DNA of 64,000 bases, from the NCBI GenBank assembly GCA_036936605.1, contig JAUPFV010000001.1, forward strand, positions 348,575,081 to 348,639,080. Direction: 5' to 3'. Position 1 is the first letter of the stretch. Every line of letters starts with the position of its first letter. The notes under the pieces were generated by a model, which saw only the letters and a program-made list of their open reading frames with translations, ran no database searches and was not told the DNA's origin. Below are positions 32,944 through 44,089 of the stretch, piece after piece. Made by a program: the position numbers and the translations under genes. Source of the stretch: Limnanthes douglasii subsp. nivea. Its lineage: Eukaryota > Streptophyta > Magnoliopsida > Brassicales > Limnanthaceae.

Positions 32944-33489
32944 TGTCAAGAATATATAAGTGTGAATACTAGTATGATATTGTCCGCTTTGGATCAGCAA
33001 AAGAACCCCACGGCTTTGCTCTTGGGCGTACTCCCAAAAGGCCTCATACTAGTTAAGATGTTTCATCACTTATATATTGTATATTATTTTCAGTCCTAAG
33101 CGATGTGGGACAGCTGATCAAGTGAGGGAGCAAGTTTTATTCTCTAACACTCCCCCTTAAACTTGATACGATATGATGGGCATGATATTTCTCATAGTGA
33201 TGAGCATGATATTTCCCATATTGACGTGACGGACATGGCCGCCTGTTAAACACATCGCTTAGGACTTTTGGCTCTGATACCATGTCAAGAATATATAAGT
33301 GTGAATACTAGTATGATATTGTCCGCTTTGGATCAGCCAAAGAACCCTCACGGCTTTGCTCTTGGGCGTACTCCCAAAAGGCCTCATACTAGTTAAGATG
33401 TTTCATCACTTATATATTGTATATTATTTTCAGTCCTAAACGATGTGGGACAGCTGATCAAGTGAGGGAGCAAGTTTTATTCTCTAACA
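32944..33489 (-). mobile_element. TRIM (miniature LTR retrotransposon), complete
   Basis: Two near-identical LTRs (32944-33149, 206 bp; 33283-33489, 207 bp; only a few differences) enclose a 133-bp interior. A perfect 5-bp TSD, TTCAT, lies at 32939-32943 and 33490-33494. On minus, the LTR starts TGTTAGAGAATAAAAC and ends TTCTTGACA. It is followed at once by TGGTATCAGAGC (33271-33282), an initiator-Met tRNA PBS, and the interior ends in a polypurine tract AAGGGGGAG before the other LTR. There is no coding capacity, so it must be mobilised in trans. LTR similarity suggests a fairly young insertion. Confidence 0.95.
33271..33282 (-). promoter_or_regulatory. TRIM primer-binding site
   Basis: TGGTATCAGAGC on minus is complementary to the 3' end of plant initiator Met tRNA and abuts the LTR. 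Confidence 0.9.
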
Positions 33490-34894
33490 TTCATTCCGAT
33501 TCCGTTCCATTTTTTTTTTGTTAAAAACGTTTTGTCAAGTGTTGCGTAAGTAGGGGTGTCAAACCGTTTGAACCGCGAACCATCAGAATCGTTTAAATCA
33601 GAATTACGGTTTGCGGTCCTGTCGGTTTGCGGTCCTAATGGGCCAGTTTCGCAGTTAAACCGCGAGTTCAAACCACCAAACAAATTATTTAGGAACCGTT
33701 TATCAAAATATTTTATAATGTTATTTAAAATTAATTTGTAAGTGTTGATTGAATCTAATTTCAATAATTGAGATATCTACCATATAAACGAGTTAATTAT
33801 GCTATTTCATGTATTTTAATTTAAATATGTTATCATTTTAATCGAAATTTTATAATCAAGCAATTGCATTCTAAAAAAATAATTGTAATTTGATTTTGAT
33901 ATGTTTGATTATATTTATGTATTTAAGATATTTTATTTAATATTAGGTAGATATTAAATAAAATATATACATCTAATTGTATTTTGATGACAACTTTCAA
34001 TATTTGTAAAAATATTCTTTCATTATAAAAATAAAAATTTGATTGTCTTAAACAAGATATCGTAAATTATATAATCCTAAATAATTGTATAAAATTCAAA
34101 TAAAATTTAAACTTTCATTAATATAATTAAAACCCAAAAATTGTGATTTTAATAATAATAATAAAAAATAATAAGAAAAGATGATTCACTTTTTCATAAG
34201 TAATTAAATAAAAAGTAAGAAATATGATTCGCTTATAAGTAATCAAATAAGTAATTAAAGCAAGAAAATCGTTTTATCAAATCTTCAGTTTAGTGTAAAG
34301 AAACTAATTTTATATTTTATTAGTAATCAAATAAGTAATCAATGCTTTATCATAAAAGCAAGAAATATGATTTCCTTATACGAACTGTGAGAACGAATTA
34401 TAGCATTAATTCGTTTACAAATATATCATGAGTGTCAGGATTCCCGGACACCTCATGGCTAGTTAAATAAAACTAGCTAGTGACATCGGGACAAATATCC
34501 AAATTAACTTGTTAATAATATAAAATTTCTTTCAATAAACTAGAAAAAAGGAAGAGTTAATAATATAAATTTTTTTTCAATAATCTAGAGAATTTAATAT
34601 TTTCTTTTTCATAAAAGTACTAAAATTATTAAAAAAACTAATAGTTCGAGAAATCTATTTATAGAATTATAATAATTTTTTTAGATAATAGTTCGAATTT
34701 CCTACTTATTTAATTTTTTTAATTTTTTTAAAAAATTAGTGCGAAATCCTATATATAGAGTTTTGTTTTTTTTAAATAGTTTAAAGTTCATAAACTTATA
34801 AAAAAATTAATTTTTTTATACAATTTTTTTAAAAAAAAAAAAATCAGTCACGTATGACGTCAGCAAGTAACGTCATCCGTGACGTCACCCGTGC

Positions 34895-35085
34895 GGACCA
34901 TCCGGTCAGACGTGCTCCGCACGTTCAAACGCAACGGCTAGTTAGGTTTAACTAGCCGTTGCAGGTGTCCGGATGGTTCGAATTCCAAATCCGGGCGTCC
35001 GGACGAATCTCCGGATGGTCCGGGCATTTCCATTTTTTTAGAATTTTCAAAAAAAAAAATTGGGTCTCCCCTATAAATAGAGGAG
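34895..35085 (+). promoter_or_regulatory. hAT copy 2 promoter: TATA in a hairpin, CCGGATGG repeats
   Basis: CTATAAATAG at 35071-35080 is flanked by inverted repeats: TGGGTCTCC before and GGAGACCCCA after, so the TATA box would sit in a hairpin loop. Upstream at 34895-35025 are several TCCGGATGGTC or TCCGGACGAATCTCCGG words and a CAACGGCTAGTTAGG / CTAGCCGTTG inverted repeat. The start codon of the small ORF lies about 200 nt downstream. Confidence 0.5.
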
Positions 35086-35283
35086 ACCCCAAATCCAACC
35101 TCACACACTCTCTAAAACTACTATAAACCCTCTAATTCTCTCTACTTGTTCTAGATTTTTTTATTAAACTTAACTTTCTTATTTTACATATCGTAGTTTT
35201 GTTTTCGAAATAGTTAGATTTTTTTTTCAATTTTTTTTTATTAGTTTTTATTAGTTATTATTTGTTATTATCTCAAATTTCCA

Positions 35284-35598
35284 ATGGCGTTTTGTGGCTT
35301 CAACAAAAGGTTAGGACAAGCAACTCCGAAAACTGATTTTTCGGAATTTTCTTCTTTTATGATGTCTCCTCCACCTGAGAGGGATCCGATCACACGAAGC
35401 ATCAAATGTGCCACTGAACCTACGAATATGAGTAAGACCGTCAAACAAACTTTTAGTTTGAAAATTTCCGATAAGGAGAGGCGAAGCGTCAAACCTGCTA
35501 GTACTACACGTACGACTTTCAGTAAGACCGCCAAACCAACTTTTAGTTCTAATGGTCGACAAGGTAACACGAAGTGTCAAACACCCAACTATAACTAA
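35284..35598 (+). CDS. Orphan 104-aa ORF in hAT copy 2
   Basis: The first ATG downstream of the TATA box at 35071, in a good context (CCAATGGCG), opens a Ser/Thr/Lys-rich, basic protein beginning MAFCGFNKRLG. It has an internal near-repeat: MSKTVKQTFSLK and FSKTAKPTFSSN. I see no BED zinc finger or hAT dimerisation motif. It may be a remnant of the transposase N-terminus, a captured fragment or an element-specific gene. Copy 1 has no equivalent open frame. Confidence 0.35.
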   Translation: MAFCGFNKRLGQATPKTDFSEFSSFMMSPPPERDPITRSIKCATEPTNMSKTVKQTFSLKISDKERRSVKPASTTRTTFSKTAKPTFSSNGRQGNTKCQTPNYN

Positions 35599-35776
35599 GA
35601 CTAAGACCGTTGTTCCTAAACAAAGTCTTAGTACGAAGATGAAGATGGTCGATTTGATTGCTGCTGCGTTAAGTAAGGTTAATCGTGAGACTCGAGGACA
35701 AGTTTTAGGAGATCCATTACAAATTGCAATTACTGAGTTTTGCGACTTAAAAAAGTGGTTAGCGACAAGAGACTAA
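35552..35776 (+). CDS. Second small ORF (74 aa) overlapping the first
   Basis: This ORF overlaps the first by 47 nt in another frame and could be its frameshifted continuation. It reads MVDKVTRSVK ... SLSTKMKMVDLIAAALSKV ... CDLKKWLATRD and stops at 35774-35776, just before the 89-bp array. The helical-looking C-terminus (residues 30-74) looks more protein-like than noise. No family recognised. Confidence 0.3.
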   Translation: MVDKVTRSVKHPTITKTKTVVPKQSLSTKMKMVDLIAAALSKVNRETRGQVLGDPLQIAITEFCDLKKWLATRD

Positions 35777-35789
35777 ACATGTATTTTAG

Positions 35790-36410
35790 CAATTGTAATA
35801 TTAAATATTTTAATATAACTTGTAATATTTTAGCATTTGTAATATTAAATATTTTAATATGACTTGTAATATTTTAGCATTTGTAATATTAAATATTTTA
35901 ATATAACTTGTAATATTTTAGCATGATAAAATATGATTTTGGTTTAAAAAATAATAAATAACATTTGTAATATTTAAAACCAAATCACAATAATAAAATT
36001 CAAAATGTAATATTAAAATTATAACAATATAACGTAAAAATAATAAATAACGCTTGTTATATTTAAAACCAAATCACAATAATAAAATTCAAAATGTAAT
36101 ATTAAAATTATAACAATATAACTTAAAAATAATAAATAACACTTGTTATATTTAAAACCAAATCACAATAATAAAATTCAAAATGTAATATTAAAATTAT
36201 AACAATATAACTTAAAAATAATAAATAACACTTGTAATATTTAAAACCTCATCACAATAATAAAATTCAAAATGTTATATTAAAATTATAACAATATAAC
36301 TTGTAATATTTTTGCATGATAAAATATGATTTTGGTTTAAAAAATAATAACAAACACTTGTAATATTTAAAACAAAATCACAATAGTAATCAAAATGTAA
36401 TATTAAAATT
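35790..36410. repeat. 89-bp AT-rich minisatellite in hAT copy 2
   Basis: Anchors CAAAATG (complement of the copy 1 anchor) lie at 36001, 36090, 36179 and 36268, exactly 89 bp apart. The first part (35790-35930) is a shorter repeat of TTTTAGCATTTGTAATATTAA. It is the same unit as at 1974-2600, in reverse orientation. Confidence 0.85.
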
Positions 36411-36935
36411 ATACCATAGAATTTGTAATATTTTAACATGATAAGATATAGTTTTGGTTTGTAATATTAAAATCAACACTACTAATATCTAAAAACATAA
36501 TAATATTCAAAATATGATAATAACATAAATAATATTTAAAATTTTGGACTATATAATAATTAAAACACTTAAATATTAATAACCAAAACAAATTAATACT
36601 AACCAAAATGTAATAATAATTTTATAATAATAACATTTTGGTTATACAATAAATAAAATATTTATAATATTTACAAATAAACCGCGATTTTTTACAAATA
36701 AATCGTGGTTTCGCAGTTCTAGCAGTTTGCAGTTCTAATGGTTTGCGGTCTTGCGAGTTTGCGGTCCTGCCGGTTTGCGGTCTTACTGGTTTACTCCTTA
36801 TACAGTCCTGCCGGTTTGCGGTCCTGCCGATTTGCATTTCTAATGGATCAGTTTCGCAGTTAAACCGTCAGTTCATAAACAGATTGCCCGTTTGGAACCG
36901 CAGTTCCTGAACTATTTGTCGCCCCTATGCGTAAA

Positions 36936-37707
36936 CAGTGTTTTTCGATTAGACCTAAAATTTGACGTTTTCTATATCCGTTTCTCATGTTTATATAAGG
37001 TTAGGAAAAAAGAAAATAGCTTTCAAACAGAAAAGAAGAAAGAAAATAATAGAAACAGAAAACAACACTATTATAATTTCAGGAAGAATTTCATCAGATT
37101 AGAAAATTAAGACTGTGTCTGATTTGTGAAAACGTGTGTGTAATCTTCATATTCACTGTTTTAGTTGGAAATAATATATTTCTATAAAAATAGAAAAACT
37201 GTTTGTTTTTAAAAACTAAAATTATTTTCATTTTATTTTTATTTTGTGTTTACTATAATAAAATTTATATTTTTCATGTTAATATTCCAATTCGTCAAAA
37301 AAAATATAATCATCAAACTCTTTATGAAATATAATTTTTTGTTTCTCTTACAAACATCAATAAGTAAAAAAAAACTTATAAATGTAAAATGAGTGTTTTT
37401 ATATATTTAAAATTTTTATTTATTTATTATTATTAGATGTAAACAATGAGTTTGGTCTCTTGATTTTCAATATTATTATTTTATAAATATAATACGATAA
37501 AAATAATTTTTAATATATAATTTTTGATATAGATGGAATAGAGATTGCGTTTGGTTTGTTGTAGCGTTTTTTTCGGTAGTAGTCGAGATTGACTACTGCA
37601 AAAGATTTGACCTCAATATTAAGTCTAGTTTTGACATGTTAAATTTAGTGTTGAAGGAGGTTCCATCTCCTCAAAAGAGTGTTCAGTCTTCGTTTAAGTT
37701 AAGGCCC
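36936..37707. other. Unassigned AT-rich spacer
   Basis: No gene, terminal repeat or known element was recognised. Short ORFs are Lys/Asn/Phe-rich and unsupported. Confidence 0.5.
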
Positions 37708-37845
37708 GGTAAATAAAGAAAGAAAACAGCAAAGAAGTGATTGGAGTTTCTGTTTATTTAGAAAGCATGTCTATTATATAATGTGTAGGATTTTATTTAT
37801 AGGTATAATAAAGTGCCAACGGGTTTGAACTTTATATTTTTAACA
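37708..37845 (-). repeat. Copia 3' LTR (left side)
   Basis: About 138 bp, homologous to the LTR at 41560-41701. It ends on plus with TATTTTTAACA, followed by the polypurine tract in complement (CTCTCCTTC). Confidence 0.8.
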
Positions 37846-37858
37846 CTCTCCTTCAAAC

Positions 37859-40800
37859 TCACAATGCAACAATAATAAGCATTAAGAGTTTGTCACAAAG
37901 AAAACGAAACCTTGTTGTTGATTGAGCCTTCGTGAAAATACCAGCAACCTGTAAAGCTGATGGAACATATGGAAGCGAGATGGTGCCGACCTGAAGATGA
38001 TGTCGAGTGAACCGACAATCTATATTAATGTGCTTCGTCCTCTCATGAAAAACAGAATTCTTTACTATCTGCATGGCGTTTTTTTTATCACAATGTAGGG
38101 AAGTGGGTGTAGTAACATTAACCCCAATGTCTGCAAGAAGTCATCGTAACCAAACAATCTCATATGTGGTGACGGTGACAGTACAGTACTCAGCTTCAGT
38201 AGACGATCTAGAAACAACATCTTGTTTCTTGATGATCCATTATATTAATGAATCTCTAAGGAAAATACAGAAACCAGTAGTAGATTTTCAGTCATGAGGA
38301 TCACTATACCAACCAGCATTGCTATAGGCACACAGTTCAAGTTCAAGTGAAGAGTTCGAGGGAAATAAAATGCTATGGAACTGAGTGCCACGCAAATATC
38401 TCAATATTCCAAGAACAGCTCCCCAATGGATGGATGAAGAAGCAATAACAAACTAACCACATGAACAACATAAGCTATATATGGGTGAGTAACTGTAAGA
38501 TAAAGCAAGGTCCCTACAAAAGTTTGATGTAGAGTTGGGTCTGACAAAGGAACGCCATCAGTCGGAGAATATCGAGCATTGATTTTAAGAGGGTTATCTA
38601 TCGTCATGTTATCAGAAAGTCGCGCTCGCTCGAACAAATCAGAATTATATTTTGTCTGAGAGAGAATATAACCTTTTAGAGAGTGAGTCACTTCAATACC
38701 TAAAAATAACGTAATAGTCATAAGTATTTAATCACAAAACGATGAGCCAAATCACGTTTTAGTGCATAAATGCTATCAACATCATCACCTGTAATGATCA
38801 TATCATATACATATAGATATAAAATAACATTTCACGCACTCATACATCTGATAAACAAGGCGGAATCATGATTACGAACAAGGAAACCAAGTGAAGTAAT
38901 AATTGTAGAGAATTTTTCAAACCATGAACGAGGAGCTTGTTTGAGACCATATAAAGCTTTCCTAAATCGATAAAATTTACCTGGTTGGTGAGCAACACCT
39001 GGAAGAGAAGTCATGTAAACCTCCTCATGAATCTCACTATTCAAAAATGCATTTTTGACATCTAGTTGGAAGATCTTTTAGTGGAAAACGGATGCAACCA
39101 CAATAAGAGTAAAAACGATTGTCATTTTTGCCACTAGGGAAAATATCTCATTCCATACCATACTTCTCAAAATACCTTTTTACTACAAGACGAGCCTTAT
39201 ATCTTTCAACAGACTCATCCGACGTTTTTTTAATATAAAAAATCCATCAAGATCCGATTATATTCTTGCTGGATGGAGGTTTAACTATATCCTATGTATG
39301 AGTCTGATAAAAAGCGGTAAGCTCTTCGACTATTGGATTTTGCCAACGAGGATCAAACGAAGTTTCTTTAAATGACTGAGGTTCATATAAATTATTAATA
39401 TTTGCTATGAAAGAGGTGAAATGATATGAGTAAAAAGAATACGCAAAATCTGGTAGTTTGGTAGACTTACTTATACGAGTAGATCTTCTGAGAGGTTAAG
39501 CTAGTGGTTCTCTAAAAGAAGGAGCTGACTCATGCTTTGATAGAGCAGAAGTAGTATCAGCTATAGTCAATGTTTCATGAGCTAACACATCAATATCAAT
39601 GAGTATGTTGCTATTATTTTCAAAAGGATCAATAGTCTGAAGTTTGGTACTTGTTATATCATGTGATTTCACTAGAATCGAATAAAACGAGATATGCTTA
39701 AGAAATCTAACATGTCGAGAGACATAAATTTTTTACTAGTGGGATCAAAACAATGATAACCTTTATGTATAAAACCATAACCCAAGAAAACACATATTAC
39801 GGATTTAGGGCCCAATATGTTGCGTTCTACATAAGGACAAATGCAAAACATGTACATCCAAACACTCGTAAGGAAGAATAATATGGAAGTTGTCCGAATA
39901 ACTTCTGAAAGAAAGACATCCCTGCATTATGAGTAGTGGGAATTCGATTAATCACATATACATCAGTATGAATTATTTCTCCTAAAACAATAGTAGGAAC
40001 CTCAACAGATAAAAGCAAAGAACGAGCAGTGTCAATAAGGTAACGATGTTTTCTTTCTGCAATACCATTATGTTGAGGTGTGTCAGTGCAAGAATACTGA
40101 TGTATGATACAATTAGATGTAAGTAACTGAGTAAAATCATTGGATGTATATTCACCCCCTAAGTCACACTTGAAGCATTTTATTGCAGTAGAATGTTGTG
40201 ACTTAACAAGTTCCCGAAATTCTCTGGAAATTCCAAGGAAATCTGATATTTGCTTCATAAAGTAAACCTAAGTATATCGGTGAAAAGAACATAGTAGTAC
40301 GAACCACCCTTTATGGAGACAGGAGATGAAGCCCATATATCAAAATGAATAATATCAAACATAGCAATAGAAGAAGTGACACTTTCATTAAACGGTAACG
40401 CCAATTTTTTTACAAGTTTACAACCACTACAATCTGAGATATTACAAGTGTTTAACTGACCTAAAGCACCTGCGGAGACTAAAAACTTTATACGCGATGA
40501 AGATACATGTCTCAGACGAGAATGCAAAAGATAAAATTTAGACGATGAAGGATTTAAACCAAACTAAGACAACTCAACACTAGAGGAAACAATATTAGTC
40601 AAGTATGTTTTTCCACTATTAACACCATAGACATCCACATCTAGTACTTCGACTTTCTCAAAAACATAGAGTTCCCCTATTTTACGACCTGTCTCATTCA
40701 CTCTATGAGTCTGCTGATTCTGTATAGCACAAACATAATAAAAAAACAAGAGTCAATAACCAGATTTACACAATTGGCTAACCGAAACAAGATTCAAATA

Positions 40801-41045
40801 AAGGATTTGATCATAGTAAACATCGAATATTGATATATGAGGGGTACAAATAGAGCCAATACCCTCTACTGACATTGGTGTATCACTAGCAGACAAAGCA
40901 GATATGAGTGGAACATGAGACAACGAAACAAAGTTCAACATGTGAGGTGGCATATGATGAGACGCACCCGAATCCAAAATCTATAATGACGAATCAATAC
41001 ATGAAGTGGAAGACGAGGACATGCTTGAATGGTATGCAGATGTAG
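37859..41045 (-). pseudogene. Copia pol: protease, integrase, RT, RNase H
   Basis: On minus, protease reads DSGASHHMPPHMLNF (about 40977-40933). The GAG-pre-integrase zinc region (HSRLRHVSS ... CNISDCSGCKL) is at 40527-40420. The integrase core spans about 40400-39650 with HFDIWASS, KCDLGGEY and HNGIAERKHRYL, so its DDE residues are present. RT lies at about 39050-38400 (KFYRFRKALYGLKQAPRSWF), with the YVDD site degraded to YVYD. RNase H is at about 38400-37860 (STTGFCIFL, SSTEAEY, VAGIFTKAQ). Many stops and frameshifts break it. Before protease, a short piece KLNKKNF looks like the start of gag, joined directly to the protease leader. Confidence 0.85.
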
Positions 41046-41086
41046 CCATAACAAAGTTCTTCTTATTCAGTTTGTTACTAGTAGAC

Positions 41087-41559
41087 TGTAGAAAATCATC
41101 TTTTCCTACCATATTCGCAATAAAATCCACAAGCTGTAATCGAACAAAATTAAATAATTAGGAGATACCATATCCAAATCAGAAAATCAAACCAATTTCA
41201 ATTCCAAGTCTCAATGGTCCAGCAAAATCAAATTAAAATACTCAATCAAATCCAAATCCAAGTCCAAATACCGAACTAAATCCAAATACAAAGTCCAAAT
41301 ACCAAACTAAATCCAAATACGAAACTAAATCTAAAATTAAAAGCAAAAATGATCCAAAATAACATCAAACAGATCGAATTGAAGTATAATAGTAATATAT
41401 CTGAAACAAAACAACGCCAAACAGCTCTTAACCCAAAAGTGAAGTCCAAATTACTAAGCAAAAGTAGATCCAAAATAACATCAAACAAATCAAATTAAAG
41501 TTAATATCTAACAAATAAATCAATTATATTACTCTATGATCGAACATGCACTGATACCA
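41087..41559 (-). other. Copia leader with low-complexity repeats
   Basis: The region between the 5' LTR/PBS and the protease consists largely of degenerate AAATCCAAATAC words (about 41230-41340). It has no gag capsid motifs. It matches in style the leader of the second copia at 42780-42910. Confidence 0.5.
41548..41559 (-). promoter_or_regulatory. Copia primer-binding site
   Basis: TGGTATCAGTGC on minus adjoins the right LTR and fits initiator Met tRNA. Confidence 0.85.
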
Positions 41560-41701
41560 TGTAAATAAACAAAGAAAGAAAAAAGCCAGTAAGCGGCTAA
41601 GAGTTCTGTTTATTTAGAAACTATGTCTATTACATAATGTATAAGATGTTATTTATAGATATAATAAAGGGCTAACGGGGTTAGGCCTTATATCTTTAAC
41701 A
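41560..41701 (-). repeat. Copia 5' LTR (right side)
   Basis: 142 bp, TGTTAAAG...TTTACA on minus, partner of 37708-37845. Confidence 0.8.
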
Positions 41702-42540
41702 ATTTCAAGATTCTGTTGTTTTGAGGAACCAGTCTAAAGTTGAGTTTGGTATATCTATTTGTATTTAAATGGATAATAGTTGATGTGTCAAAGTGTTACA
41801 AGTGTGGTATAAGTGATTGGATGTACTATTTGATCATAGTCCTTGAACTAGATATTAGTACATATATGTTATAATTGTTCAATGTACTATTTGGGCATAA
41901 CCGTTGATTTGGATAGTTGTACAAGTTTATTATAACATGTTTGATTTTCTATTATATCTTGAAACAAAACCTATACATGTGTTGAATATTTCTAAGATAA
42001 GAGCTTTTATGGAGAGAAAATCATGCTAATAAGAGAAAACGCTAATCAATTGAGTTATTTTAGAATGGATGAATTCTTAAAAGGAAATCATAATAAATAG
42101 ATTAATACCGAGAGATAAGAGAACTCATTGAAAACTCATACTCTAATTTGAGAAGTTTGTATAAAAGATGCGAGTTTGTATTGAATGTTTTTATAAATTT
42201 TTTTGTAATTGTTCAATCTATAAAATCAGATATATTTCTCATGTAAGATTACTACATAATTTGAACTACATATATCTTATGTTAATTTTTTCATACTTAC
42301 AAGAACTAAATACCAAAACCAATTTACCAAAATCAACACGTCGATCTGAAATTGATTTATATTAAAAAATCTTCGACTGTGACTTCTTTAACTCATATTT
42401 TACAATTCTGTTTTTTACGATAAAAAAACTTATAGATTTATTCCAGGTTTTAATAAAAGTATTAAAAAATAAAAATAAATAAACATCCATAGTCTCACAA
42501 AAAAACGGACACTAAAATAATAAGAAGCAGATCAATTATT
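41702..42540. other. Unassigned spacer between copia elements
   Basis: No gene or repeat boundary is recognised. Two similar phrases (ATGTACTATTTGATCATAG and ATGTACTATTTGGGCATAA) at about 41820 and 41880 hint at a small internal duplication. Confidence 0.4.
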
Positions 42541-42542
42541 AA

Positions 42543-42712
42543 TGCTTAGATATTTGTACTTTGTGTAGTCATATCTATTAGGAGTATAACCATTAGATAT
42601 TTGGTCAAGTACGTTATTATGTTATTACTATATATATTTTGACTTAATATCTTTGTACGATACACGATTCTCATTAATCAAATACTAGTCATATTTTGTT
42701 TTTTGTCATTCA
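42543..42712 (+). repeat. Probable 5' LTR of second copia element
   Basis: This sequence ends TTTTTTGTCATTCA directly before an initiator-Met-type PBS (TGGTATCAGAAG, 42713-42724). The left end is a guess, since no partner LTR was found downstream. Confidence 0.45.
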
Positions 42713-42724
42713 TGGTATCAGAAG
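42713..42724 (+). promoter_or_regulatory. Primer-binding site of second copia element
   Basis: TGGTATCAGAAG matches the start of a copia-type Met tRNA PBS and is followed by a TGATCATGTTCAATTT-repeat leader. Confidence 0.65.
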
Positions 42725-43049
42725 AGGTAACTTATCATTCATGGTATATTTTGTTTTTTGTTTTTTGTCATATGTTTTAATCATGTTCGATTATGTATTT
42801 TCCTTTGATCTTGTTAGATTTAGTATTCTGGTTTGATCATGTTCAATTTGGTATTTCTCTTTGATCATGTTCAATTTAGTATTTTGTTTTGATCATGTTC
42901 TATTTATTAATTTTCTTTGATTTAGTTTTTTATTTGGATTTGGATTTGATTTCAATTTTAATTTGGTATCTTTCGGTTATTTTGATTCTTTTCGATTAAA
43001 TCTTGTAGACTCATATTGCAAATATGACATGAAAATATTACTCTCTATA

Positions 43050-43990
43050 GTCTATTAATATCCAACTTAATGAGAAGAATTTTGCTCATTGGAACTATAT
43101 TACAAAGAACTTTCTTCATGGCAAGGATATATGGGGATATGCCTCAAGTAAAAAACTTCCACCTAGTAATAATATTAATATGTTGAGAATTATGATATGT
43201 TACTTGATACGTGGAAAACCAATAATGCGATTAATCATTTTGATTAATAACTCTATAACTCGGCCAACTGGTTTGGCTAAGTGTGAAACACCAAAAGAGG
43301 TTTAAGATCTTCAGGAGAAATTGTATACTCATTCCAACTTTGCTAAGAAATATTACTTAGAGTATAATATTTATGATCTATAAAAGAATGATATATGTAT
43401 ATATGATTTTTATGTTGTCATATCTGATTTGTGAAATCAATTAACTCTTACACAATATACATATATGAATGCGTTCAAAACTTATATTACTCGAAAGGAA
43501 AAAAATATTGGTGCAGTTTTGTATGGCCCTATGTTCAAACTTTGAAGGATTACATGAAATATTTATTTATAGATCTCTAATTTACATTGTTGATTTGATG
43601 GTTCATGAGTCTATTGTAAAGTAGTTTCGAATCAAATTCCATGTTAACAAGAAGTTAAAAGTGAGTAATGTTCCTCTTATGTTTGCTTTCCCACAACGAC
43701 CCTCTACTCTAAACCAACCTAAAACAACACTAATATTATCCTTTTATGGGTGTGATTTATATAATAATAATAATCATTATAAGTCCCAATGCCTATTGTT
43801 GAAAAAAAACAGCAATAACACCTTTAGCAACATATTTTCAGCAATAACTATTTCAACAGTAAGGACATTCTCCTTACCAATTTTGCCCTACATTTTGTCC
43901 TCCACGTTTCATAGTTACTACTACATCATTAGAAAACACTAATAGCGCCAAGTCACCTTCTGCATTGCACCCCCATATTTTTAAATCTTT
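43050..43990 (+). pseudogene. Copia gag (UBN2-like) with zinc knuckle
   Basis: Gag here reads LNEKNFAHWNYITKNFLHG (about 43061-43117), then ITRPTGLAKCETPKEV, HSNFAKKYYLEYNIYDL and, later, a degraded C-x2-C-x4-H-x4-C knuckle within YGCDLYNNNNHYKSQC at about 43740-43790. Several stops occur (for example after PKEV). The gag breaks off near 43990, and the following copia pol is on the other strand. Confidence 0.7.
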
Positions 43991-44089
43991 TTGAAAATAT
44001 ATTGTTTATAATCATATTGCCATATATACATCCATATATCACATAGGTCTCTTCTCGTCTTCTACTTCAGGTATTTCTTTATCCTTATG

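Larger units (their letters stand above)
33551..36927 (+). mobile_element. hAT element copy 2 (sister of 1387-4390)
   Basis: Ends are TAGGGGTGTCAAACCG (left) and TAGGGGCGACAAATAG (right, read inward). An 8-bp TSD with one mismatch flanks it (TGCGTAAG 33543-33550, TGCGTAAA 36928-36935). Subterminal regions are full of GGTTTGCGGTCCTG words. It shares with copy 1 the same end sequences, a TATA/CCGGATGG promoter block and the 89-bp array, in reverse orientation. It keeps two small overlapping ORFs but no recognisable transposase. Confidence 0.87.
37708..41701 (-). mobile_element. Ty1/copia element, minus strand, gag mostly deleted
   Basis: Short LTRs (37708-37845 and 41560-41701, about 140 bp) flank a minus-strand interior. 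On minus the 5' LTR (right side) begins TGTTAAAGATATAAGG and ends TTTATTTACA. It is followed directly by a PBS TGGTATCAGTGC. Near the left LTR a polypurine tract reads GAAGGAGAG. Order PR, integrase, RT, RNase H is that of Ty1/copia. The left LTR has an altered first base, and no TSD was found. Confidence 0.85.

Noticed and set aside
32944..33489. TRIM as a Cassandra element carrying 5S rRNA
   Set aside because: The LTR lacks the 5S internal control region words expected in Cassandra.
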